Source: an uncultured Clostridia bacterium
GTDB lineage: Bacteria > Bacillota > Clostridia > Peptostreptococcales > Anaerovoracaceae
Reading direction: 5' to 3'
Length of the DNA: 5,122 nt
Assembly: GCA_934256595.1 (NCBI GenBank)
Contig: CAKQOW010000089.1
Location: 1-5,122 of the forward strand
The stretch's first letter is position 1, and the number at the start of each line of letters is the position of its first letter. The notes below the pieces were generated by a model. The model saw nothing but the letters and a program-made list of their open reading frames with translations, searched no databases and was not told the DNA's origin. Below, in pieces: positions 1 through 5,122 of the stretch. Made by a program: the position numbers and the translations under genes.

Positions 1-160
1 AGCTTGGGGCAAAAAGGCATGTGTATTTCATCAGCTCTTGAAGCCCTAGCCCAATTTGTGTAAGCAAATTGTGGCAGGTCTTATGCAAGAGTTCTTATTC
101 TGCTTGTTATAAGAACTTACTGCTCTCTTGCGACCAGTCGCTGTGAAATGCATTATATCA
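1..160 (+). ncRNA. Candidate structured RNA, possibly 6S-like (ssrS-type); 5' end may lie outside the window
   Basis: No credible protein gene covers this stretch, but it folds into nested helices. An apical arm pairs 35-43 with 80-91, 45-47 with 76-78, 49-51 with 73-75 and 52-58 with 65-71, with single-base bulges, and ends in a U-G-closed GUAA (GNRA) loop at 60-63. A second hairpin pairs 90-98 with 109-117. A closing helix pairs 21-30 and 32-34 with 141-153. A closing stem, an interrupted apical arm and a hairpin on the 3' side of the middle region recall 6S RNA, the RNA polymerase-binding regulator. The helix-edge wobbles (24/150, 21/153, 89/118, 34/92, 59/64) are all G-U when read on the plus strand and A-C mismatches on the minus strand, favouring plus. 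Against this, the core is about 135 nt, shorter than typical 6S, no plus-strand terminator is evident, and a promoter-like TGATATAAT faces the other way at 152-160. The class is a guess; the structure is seen directly. Confidence 0.42.
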
Positions 161-224
161 CAGAAAAATCATATATTCGGGGTGTTAATAGAATGTTAAT
201 AAAGTTTAATAAAATCATAAACGG

Positions 225-278
225 AACTTCTGCAGACGTGAAAAAATCATCTGCAGAAGTTAATCTTGCAGATGATTT
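225..278. repeat. Three-arm inverted repeat with two mutually exclusive hairpins
   Basis: Three related arms lie within 54 bp. Arm 1 (225-236, AACTTCTGCAGA) pairs perfectly over 12 bp with 250-261. Arm 3 (267-278, TGCAGATGATTT) pairs perfectly over 12 bp with 244-255. The two partner segments overlap at 250-255, inside the central arm 244-261, so only one hairpin can fully form at a time. The arm 2/arm 3 hairpin is the SDR terminator on the minus strand, and its T tract lies in the loop of the competing arm 1/arm 2 hairpin. The pairing is seen directly; any regulatory meaning is inference. Confidence 0.8.
241..278 (-). terminator. Intrinsic terminator of the SDR gene
   Basis: Read on the minus strand, a perfect 12-bp stem (267-278 with 244-255, arms AAATCATCTGCA and TGCAGATGATTT) with an 11-nt loop is followed directly by six T residues (complement of the A run 241-246). 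It begins 13 nt after the SDR stop codon, the normal place for a rho-independent terminator. On the plus strand the same stem is followed by TACGG and would not terminate well. The middle arm can also pair with 225-236 (see the repeat entry). Confidence 0.82.
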
Positions 279-291
279 ACGGTAGATAATA

Positions 292-1092
292 TTAATAGTA
301 GTATTCGGAGCTGCCCTTGTACTCCTGTATGGTGTTGCCGCCGTCAACTATGAAATCCTGTCCTGTAATATATGATGCCTTATCTGAACAGAGGAACACT
401 ATCATATTTGCAACCTCCTCGGCTGTGCCGCTTCTGCCTGCGGGAGTATTCAGTCCTCCCTGATATTCGGCTTCTGTCTGTGAAGAGGTCTGTATCCAGC
501 CTGGAAGCACATTATTTATAGATATATTGTCCTTTGCGGTTTCTATGGCAATTGACCTGCTCATACCGGTTACTGCGGATTTTGCGGCGCTGTATGAAGC
601 CTCGCAGGGATTGCTTACGACAGGTCCTGTGACAGATGATGTGTTTACGATGCGGCCGTAGCGGTTTTTTATCATATGAGGCAGTACCTGACGGGTCACG
701 TTAAAAGGTATATTGAGATTTCTTGCAATGTCGTTGTCCCAGCTTTCGTATGACAGCTCTGCAAATGAAGTGAAATCCTCCTCTGCGACTCCTGTCTGCA
801 CCATACCGGCATTGTTGACAAGCACATCTATTCTGCCGTCCTCTGCGATAATATCTGAAACAAGGGCCTTTACCTGATTTCTGTTCATAAGATCCGCAAT
901 GCAGCCCTTCGCGTTTATTCCAAGATGTTTAAGCTCCGCTTCTCTTTTGAATATACGGTCTGTTGTAGATACCATATATACCCTTGCGCCAAGCTCTCCG
1001 AGTATTCTGGCGGTACTAAAACCTATGCCGTTTTCACTGCCTGCGCCGGTTACAAGGCATATTCTGTTTTCAAATGTTATAAATGTGTTCAT
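292..1092 (-). CDS. SDR-family NAD(P)-dependent oxidoreductase (FabG-like)
   Basis: A complete 266-residue cytoplasmic classical short-chain dehydrogenase/reductase, the usual family length. The Rossmann dinucleotide motif is TGAGSENGIG (residues 15-24), with two residues more than the textbook TGxxxGIG. Asp67 sits at the adenine-contact position, NNAG is at 93-96, and the catalytic tetrad is Asn125, Ser153, Tyr167 and Lys171 (YSAAK). PG at 197-198 and VDGG at 249-252 complete the fold. The start at 1092 is chosen because AGGAG lies 6 nt upstream; an in-frame ATG at 1209 would add 39 residues translated from AT-rich promoter DNA that are unlike any SDR N-terminus. The tail after VDGG is slightly long and ends in three tyrosines. 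It could reduce a 3-oxoacyl-ACP, a sugar, a steroid or another carbonyl/alcohol; the sequence does not decide. It is transcribed alone, divergent from nifJ, with its own promoter and terminator. Confidence 0.94.
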   Translation of the reverse strand: MNTFITFENRICLVTGAGSENGIGFSTARILGELGARVYMVSTTDRIFKREAELKHLGINAKGCIADLMNRNQVKALVSDIIAEDGRIDVLVNNAGMVQTGVAEEDFTSFAELSYESWDNDIARNLNIPFNVTRQVLPHMIKNRYGRIVNTSSVTGPVVSNPCEASYSAAKSAVTGMSRSIAIETAKDNISINNVLPGWIQTSSQTEAEYQGGLNTPAGRSGTAEEVANMIVFLCSDKASYITGQDFIVDGGNTIQEYKGSSEYYY

Positions 1093-1098
1093 AGAATT

Positions 1099-1103
1099 CT
1101 CCT
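1099..1103 (-). promoter_or_regulatory. Ribosome binding site of the SDR gene
   Basis: AGGAG on the minus strand, 6 nt before the ATG at 1092-1090. It decides the start codon against the upstream in-frame ATG codons near 1209 and 1197, which would include the promoter region in the protein. Confidence 0.85.
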
Positions 1104-1124
1104 GAAGTATGTATTGATAAGTAT

Positions 1125-1152
1125 ATTTTACCCTAAAACAAAGTTTAGTCAA
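1125..1152 (-). promoter_or_regulatory. Sigma-A-type promoter of the SDR gene
   Basis: On the minus strand, TTGACT (1152-1147) and TAAAAT (1130-1125) are separated by 16 nt, each 5/6 matches to the vegetative consensus. Transcription would start near 1118, giving a leader of about 25 nt with the ribosome binding site inside it. The spacer contains an inverted repeat, CTAAA-N6-TTTAG (1133-1148), a possible operator. Confidence 0.62.
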
Positions 1153-1401
1153 GAGATATAAAAGGGAAAAAATGTAATGCGAATTGTGTATAAACATTAA
1201 AAAAATCAAAAATATATGGTGAAAAGAAATAAAAAATATTTTTTTATTTTGTAACTGATACGTCTGAAATTTTATACTAAATTGTTTTTAAAGCAAAGAA
1301 GTTAATAAAATGATAGAAATAGGGCAAAAAATAAACGATTAAATTAATGAATTTGCTATTTTCGAGCGAAATTTGTATATTGTATTAAGTGAGGTACAAT
1401 G
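1153..1401. other. AT-rich divergent intergenic region, no gene seen
   Basis: The middle of the 420-bp spacer between the divergent SDR and nifJ genes. No open reading frame with a ribosome binding site is seen on either strand. It is dominated by A and T runs, including a purely A/T near-palindrome at 1227-1249 that has no GC stem and is better read as flexible or bent DNA than as a terminator. At 1360-1371 there is a short palindrome TTTCG-AG-CGAAA, the only GC-containing symmetric element here, about 30 bp upstream of the nifJ -35 box. Confidence 0.6.
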
Positions 1402-1430
1402 TTGACATATCATAGTATAACTGATACAAT
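1402..1430 (+). promoter_or_regulatory. Strong sigma-A-type promoter of nifJ with extended -10
   Basis: TTGACA (1402-1407) is a perfect -35 box. After a 17-nt spacer comes TACAAT (1425-1430), a 5/6 match to the -10 box, preceded by TG plus one base (1422-1424), the extended -10 motif. Start of transcription is expected near 1437, giving an untranslated leader of about 75 nt before the nifJ ATG. Its strength fits high expression of a central catabolic enzyme. Inverted repeats overlap the -10 box and the start site. Confidence 0.82.
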
Positions 1431-1434
1431 ATTC

Positions 1435-1451
1435 TGTATTACATCAATACA
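1435..1451. repeat. Inverted repeat at the nifJ transcription start, candidate operator
   Basis: TGTATT-ACATC-AATACA, a perfect 6-bp inverted repeat with a 5-bp centre, placed on the predicted transcription start about 5 bp after the -10 box. This position suits a repressor operator, or a small hairpin at the mRNA 5' end. I do not recognise the binding family. Confidence 0.4.
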
Positions 1452-1464
1452 AAAAGTTAAGAAT

Positions 1465-1474
1465 TTGTTAACAA
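1465..1474. repeat. TTGTTAACAA palindrome in the nifJ leader
   Basis: A perfect 10-bp palindrome within the transcribed leader, about 30 nt downstream of the predicted start and 38 nt before the ATG. The halves resemble the TTGTTAA/TTAACAA halves of Rex (NADH/NAD-sensing repressor) sites, but the usual 4-bp gap between full half-sites is absent. It is therefore only a weak operator candidate. Confidence 0.3.
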
Positions 1475-1496
1475 CAATTTGAACAATTATTTATCT

Positions 1497-1501
1497 GGAG
1501 G
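1497..1501 (+). promoter_or_regulatory. Ribosome binding site of nifJ
   Basis: GGAGG (within TGGAGGA) with an 11-nt AT-rich gap to the ATG at 1513. The gap is slightly long but within the range for strong clostridial sites, and it supports this start. Confidence 0.85.
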
Positions 1502-1512
1502 ATTAATTTATT

Positions 1513-4500
1513 ATGGCCAATCGCAGAATGAAAACTATGGACGGAAATACAGCTGCGGCACACGTTGCGTATGCGTTTACAGACGTAGCTGCTATTTACC
1601 CGATTACACCGTCTTCTCCAATGGCTGAGTCTGTTGATGAATGGGCGGCATACGGTAAGAAGAACATTTTCGGACAGACTGTTAAAATCGCTGAAATGCA
1701 GTCTGAAGCAGGTGCGGCAGGAACAGTGCACGGAGCACTTTCCGCAGGAGCACTTACTACTACTTTCACATCATCACAGGGACTGCTTCTGATGATACCT
1801 AACATGTACAAAATAGCAGGTGAATTATTACCGGGCGTTTTACATGTTGCGGCAAGAACAGTATCAACACATGCGCTCTGCATATTCGGAGACCACTCCG
1901 ATGTAATGGCGTGCAGACAGACAGGCTTTGCAATGCTGGCATCAAGCTCAGTACAGGAAGTAATGGATCTGGGCGGTATCGCGCATCTTGCATCAATTAA
2001 ATCAAGAGTGCCTTTCGTACACTTCTTTGACGGATTCAGAACTTCCCATGAAATTCAGAAGATAGAGGTTCTCGATTATGATGACCTTAGAAAAATGGTA
2101 GACTGGGACGCAGTTGCAGAGTTCAGAGCAAGAGCATTAAACCCTGCTCACCCTGTAATCAGAGGTACAGCGCAGAACCCTGACATCTTTTTCCAGGCAA
2201 GAGAATCTGCAAACAAGTTCTATGATGAAGTACCTGAGGTTGTAGTTGAATATATGAACAAAATCGGTGAGCTTACAGGCAGAAAATACAAGCCTTTTGA
2301 TTATGTCGGCGCACCTGATGCAGAGAATGTAATCGTTGCAATGGGTTCAGTATGTGAAACAATCGAAGAAACAATGAACAAGCTAATATCAGAAGGTCAC
2401 AGAGTAGGACTTATCAAGGTAAGACTTTACAGACCTTTTGTTAAGGAATATTTCCTTGACGTACTGCCTAGAACTGTTGAGAGAATTGCAGTATTAGACA
2501 GAACAAAGGAACCGGGCGCGCTGGGCGAGCCTCTTTATCAGGACGTAAGAACAGCTCTTTACGGAGAGAAAAACGCTCCCGAGGTATACGGCGGCAGATA
2601 CGGTCTTGGCTCCAAGGACACAACTCCCGGAATGATCCACTCAATATTTGACAACCTGTATCACAAGAGACCTAAGAACAACTTCACAGTAGGTATCGAA
2701 GATGACGTTACAGGTCACTCACTTCCGTTCACTGAAGGTATCGCAAGAGAACCTGAGGGAACTATAAAGTGCAAGTTCTGGGGACTTGGCTCAGACGGTA
2801 CAGTAGGCGCAAACAAGACAGCAATCAAAATCATAGGTGACAAGACTGACCTTTATGCGCAGGGGTATTTCTCATATGACTCCAAAAAATCAGGCGGAGT
2901 TACAATCTCACATCTGAGATTCGGTGAACACCCTATACAGTCAACCTACCTTATAAATCACGCTGACTTTGTTGCCTGTCACAATCAGGCATACCTGAGA
3001 CAGTACGATATGCTCAAGGATCTCAAGAAGGGCGGCACATTCCTGCTCAACTGTCTGTGGACTCCTGAGGAAATCGAAAATCATCTGCCTGCAAAGGTTA
3101 AGAGAGATCTGGCAAGAAAGGACATAAACTTCTACATTATAGACGGCTGGAAGATAGCATCGGAAATCGGTCTGGGCGGCAGAATCAATATGATAATGCA
3201 GGCTGCATTCTTCAAGCTTTCAGAGGTTATGCCTTTAGATGATGCAATCAAATACCTCAAGGAAGGTATCGAAAAGACATACAAGAAAAAAGGCCAGAAG
3301 ATAGTAGATATGAACTGCGCTGCTGTAGACAAGGGCATTACTGCTATCCATAAGGTTGAAATTCCTGACGAATGGGCTGATGTTCAGAACCCTAAGGAAA
3401 AATACGAAGAGCTTCCTGAGTTCATAGAAGAAATCCTTATTCCTATGAATCACCAGGAGGGTGACGATCTTCCTGTAAGCGCATTCTCCGGCAGAGAAGA
3501 CGGTACATTCCCGTCAGGCACAAGCGCATACGAAAAACGTGGTGTTGCAATTATGCTTCCTGAATGGAAAGAAGAAAACTGTATCCAGTGCAACCAGTGT
3601 TCATTTGTATGTCCGCACGCTGCAATCAGACCTATATTGCTTACAGAAGAAGAAAAAGCAAAGGCTCCTCAGTCATTCAGAACAATACCTGCAATTGGCA
3701 AGGAACTCAAAGGACATCACTACAGAATGCAGGTTTCAGCTCTCGACTGTCTTGGATGCGGCAACTGCGCAGACATATGCCCTGCAAAGGAAAAGGCTCT
3801 TGTAATGAAGCCTTACGCAGAAGAACTTCAGGAGGCTGACGACTGGAGCTATGCAATGAGTATTCCTCGCAAGGATAAGCTGGTTGACACTCACACTGTA
3901 AAGGGAAGCCAGTTTGCAAAACCATACATCGAATTCTCAGGCGCATGCGCAGGCTGCGGAGAAACTCCGTATATCAAGCTCATAACTCAGCTGTTTGGCG
4001 ACAGAATGATGATTGCAAACGCAACCGGCTGCTCATCAATATGGGGAGCATCAGCGCCGTCAATGCCTTACTGCACTGACGAAAACGGCAGAGGACCTGC
4101 GTGGTCAAACTCACTGTTTGAGGACAATGCTGAATTCGGATATGGACTGTTCCTGGCTCAGAAGCAGATGAGAGAAAAAATCGAACACGATATGAGAGCT
4201 CTGCTCCAGCTTGACGTTGACGAATCACTCAGAGAAGCTATAGTTGAATGGCTTGACAATATGAATGACGGCTCAGTATCAAGAGAAAAGAGCGAAGCTG
4301 TACTCAGAGAAATCGAAGAACTTAACACAAATGACGATATAATAATCAGACTTTGCCAGCGTATTGCAGAGAACAAGGATTATCTTGTGAAGAAATCCGT
4401 ATGGGCTCTGGGCGGTGACGGCTGGGCTTACGATATCGGCTACGGCGGACTTGACCATGTTCTTGCTTCAGGCGAAAACATCAACGTTCTTGTATTCGAT

Positions 4501-5043
4501 ACAGAAGTATATTCAAATACAGGAGGTCAGGCTTCCAAGTCAACTCCTACAGCAGCTATCGCCAAGTTTGCGGCTTCCGGAAAGAAAATCCGCAAAAAAG
4601 ATCTGGGCAAGCAGGCAATGTCATACGGCTATGTATATGTTGCGCAGGTTGGAATGGGCGCAGACAAAAATCAGCTTATGAAGGCTATCACAGAAGCAGA
4701 AAGCTACGACGGACCTTCACTGATAATCTGCTACGCACCTTGCATCAACCACGGTCTTTCAAAGGGCATGGGCAAATCACAGGAAAACATCAAAGACGCT
4801 GTTGACTGCGGTTACTGGCAGCTTTACAGATACAACCCTATGCTCAAAGAAAAGGGCGAAAATCCGTTTATCCTCGACTCAAAGGAACCAAACGGCAAGT
4901 TCAAGGAATTCATTATGGGACAGACAAGATATTCCTCACTTGCAAAGGAATTCCCTCAGGTTGCCGACAAGCTGTTTGAACTGACAGAAAAACAGGCAAT
5001 GGAAAGATATGAGGATTACAAAAAACTTTCAGAAATGAAATAA
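1513..5043 (+). CDS. nifJ: Pyruvate:ferredoxin (flavodoxin) oxidoreductase, single-chain
   Basis: A complete 1176-residue cytoplasmic enzyme that converts pyruvate, CoA and oxidised ferredoxin to acetyl-CoA, CO2 and reduced ferredoxin. Domains in order: pyruvate-binding domain (about 1-255) with YPITPSSPMAE and Thr32, Glu65 and Arg115, one residue offset from Thr31, Glu64 and Arg114 of the Desulfovibrio africanus enzyme; domain II (about 256-415); gamma domain (about 416-625, SGGVTISHLRFG at 460-471); EKR linker (674-676); a two-cluster ferredoxin domain with Cys690/693/696/700 and 746/749/752/756; and the thiamine-diphosphate domain (about 800-1176) with GDGWAYDIG (968-976) and NTGGQ (1002-1006). 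Proximal-cluster ligands are Cys812, Cys815, Cys840 and probably Cys1077 in APCINHG. The start agrees with family alignment and the GGAGG site. Unlike the about 1230-residue D. africanus protein, it lacks the C-terminal oxygen-protection extension. It appears monocistronic; no terminator of its own is seen before the mobile-element end at 5051. Confidence 0.98.
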   Translation: MANRRMKTMDGNTAAAHVAYAFTDVAAIYPITPSSPMAESVDEWAAYGKKNIFGQTVKIAEMQSEAGAAGTVHGALSAGALTTTFTSSQGLLLMIPNMYKIAGELLPGVLHVAARTVSTHALCIFGDHSDVMACRQTGFAMLASSSVQEVMDLGGIAHLASIKSRVPFVHFFDGFRTSHEIQKIEVLDYDDLRKMVDWDAVAEFRARALNPAHPVIRGTAQNPDIFFQARESANKFYDEVPEVVVEYMNKIGELTGRKYKPFDYVGAPDAENVIVAMGSVCETIEETMNKLISEGHRVGLIKVRLYRPFVKEYFLDVLPRTVERIAVLDRTKEPGALGEPLYQDVRTALYGEKNAPEVYGGRYGLGSKDTTPGMIHSIFDNLYHKRPKNNFTVGIEDDVTGHSLPFTEGIAREPEGTIKCKFWGLGSDGTVGANKTAIKIIGDKTDLYAQGYFSYDSKKSGGVTISHLRFGEHPIQSTYLINHADFVACHNQAYLRQYDMLKDLKKGGTFLLNCLWTPEEIENHLPAKVKRDLARKDINFYIIDGWKIASEIGLGGRINMIMQAAFFKLSEVMPLDDAIKYLKEGIEKTYKKKGQKIVDMNCAAVDKGITAIHKVEIPDEWADVQNPKEKYEELPEFIEEILIPMNHQEGDDLPVSAFSGREDGTFPSGTSAYEKRGVAIMLPEWKEENCIQCNQCSFVCPHAAIRPILLTEEEKAKAPQSFRTIPAIGKELKGHHYRMQVSALDCLGCGNCADICPAKEKALVMKPYAEELQEADDWSYAMSIPRKDKLVDTHTVKGSQFAKPYIEFSGACAGCGETPYIKLITQLFGDRMMIANATGCSSIWGASAPSMPYCTDENGRGPAWSNSLFEDNAEFGYGLFLAQKQMREKIEHDMRALLQLDVDESLREAIVEWLDNMNDGSVSREKSEAVLREIEELNTNDDIIIRLCQRIAENKDYLVKKSVWALGGDGWAYDIGYGGLDHVLASGENINVLVFDTEVYSNTGGQASKSTPTAAIAKFAASGKKIRKKDLGKQAMSYGYVYVAQVGMGADKNQLMKAITEAESYDGPSLIICYAPCINHGLSKGMGKSQENIKDAVDCGYWQLYRYNPMLKEKGENPFILDSKEPNGKFKEFIMGQTRYSSLAKEFPQVADKLFELTEKQAMERYEDYKKLSEMK

Positions 5044-5050
5044 GCATCTT

Positions 5051-5122
5051 TGAACTGCACCCCGTCAAGTGGACAATCGAAATAATAAAAAATTGGTAAC
5101 TTGTGGTATCCGGAACCGGTAT
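5051..5122. mobile_element. Terminal end of an IS3-family (IS150-group-like) insertion sequence, cut by the window edge
   Basis: The sequence from 5051 begins TGAACTGCACCCC and continues, after GTC, with AAGTGGACAA. From memory this closely resembles the ends of IS150-group elements, which begin TGTACTGCACCC and carry a GTTGGAC-like block at the same distance. The end lies 7 bp after the nifJ stop codon, so the element sits directly behind that gene. The A/T-rich run at 5080-5094 and the open minus-strand frame fit the transposase-distal (right) end, with the rest of the element beyond 5122. The opposite end and the short target duplication cannot be seen. A non-autonomous derivative is also possible. 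Confidence 0.6.
5065..5121 (-). CDS. Possible C-terminus of an IS3-type transposase (OrfB), partial
   Basis: A minus-strand frame enters from beyond the window and stops with TGA at 5067-5065, inside the terminal repeat. It reads YRFRIPQVTNFLLFRLST. IS3-family OrfB proteins commonly end a few residues after an SPVxYR-type motif and close to the right terminal repeat, so the leading YR is suggestive. Eighteen residues cannot prove it, and another minus-strand frame also stays open here. The call rests mainly on the adjacent terminal repeat. Confidence 0.28.
   Translation of the reverse strand, partial: YRFRIPQVTNFLLFRLST

Noticed and set aside
1..160. T-box, tmRNA, SRP RNA or RNase P RNA
   Set aside because: The signatures I know (T-box UGGNACC-type sequence, tmRNA ends, SRP GGAAGCAGC-like apical loop, RNase P core) are not seen on either strand, and no plus-strand gene follows as a T-box would require.
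153..347. Minus-strand open frame of 64 codons over the terminator and AT-rich spacer
   Set aside because: It overlaps the SDR 3' end and the terminator, lacks a recognisable ribosome binding site, and its composition is not protein-like.
1093..1209. N-terminal extension of the SDR from an ATG at 1209
   Set aside because: The 39 extra residues are translated promoter DNA with no family similarity and no good ribosome binding site, whereas the ATG at 1092 has AGGAG at ideal spacing.
1227..1249. A/T-only near-palindrome as a terminator between the divergent genes
   Set aside because: The stem has no GC pairs and lies between two divergent promoters, where no transcript needs to end; better explained as low-complexity DNA.
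1455..1474. Full Rex operator (TTGTTAA-N4-TTAACAA)
   Set aside because: With the right half fixed at 1468-1474 the left half matches only 4 of 7 positions; the better-matching AAGTTAA copy is 7 bp away instead of 4.
1513..5043. Numerous open frames inside nifJ on other frames or the opposite strand
   Set aside because: None has a ribosome binding site or recognisable domain; all overlap a gene with complete family conservation.
1..5122. CRISPR arrays, tRNA genes, toxin-antitoxin or defence genes
   Set aside because: No regularly spaced direct repeats, no tRNA cloverleaf with TTCRA arm, and no additional protein gene was found in the gaps.

Overview
The window looks like a low-to-moderate GC anaerobic Firmicute, most likely a gut-type clostridium (Oscillospiraceae/Ruminococcus-like or a relative). 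The reasons are a single-chain pyruvate:ferredoxin oxidoreductase, strong GGAGG/AGGAG ribosome binding sites, sigma-A-type promoters of the TTGACA/TATAAT class, arginine encoded mostly by AGA, and very AT-rich spacers. The family-level assignment is an inference, not a match.

Layout. Positions 1-160 hold no convincing protein gene but contain an elaborate set of nested helices that look like a free-standing structured RNA. My best guess is a 6S-like RNA read on the plus strand, with its 5' end possibly outside the window. Positions 161-224 are AT-rich spacer with three phased TTAATA copies. Positions 225-278 are a compact three-arm inverted repeat whose minus-strand reading is a good intrinsic terminator. 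Positions 292-1092 (minus) encode a 266-residue short-chain dehydrogenase/reductase (SDR) with its own promoter and ribosome binding site. Positions 1093-1512 are a 420-bp divergent control region, very AT-rich, with the SDR promoter at one end, a near-consensus promoter for the large gene at the other, and several inverted repeats. Positions 1513-5043 (plus) encode an intact 1176-residue pyruvate:ferredoxin oxidoreductase (nifJ/por) with all expected thiamine-diphosphate and [4Fe-4S] residues. Only 7 bp after its stop codon, at about 5051, the sequence becomes a terminal repeat resembling those of IS150-group (IS3 family) insertion sequences. The element runs off the window.

How they work together. 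PFOR is the central catabolic enzyme (pyruvate to acetyl-CoA plus reduced ferredoxin) and appears to be transcribed alone from a strong promoter with a leader of about 75 nt. The SDR is divergent, has its own signals and terminator, and shows no obvious pathway link to PFOR. The two protein genes look like ordinary core metabolism. The less ordinary parts are the unassigned structured RNA at the left edge, the three-arm terminator, the inverted repeats around the nifJ promoter, and the insertion-sequence end abutting nifJ.
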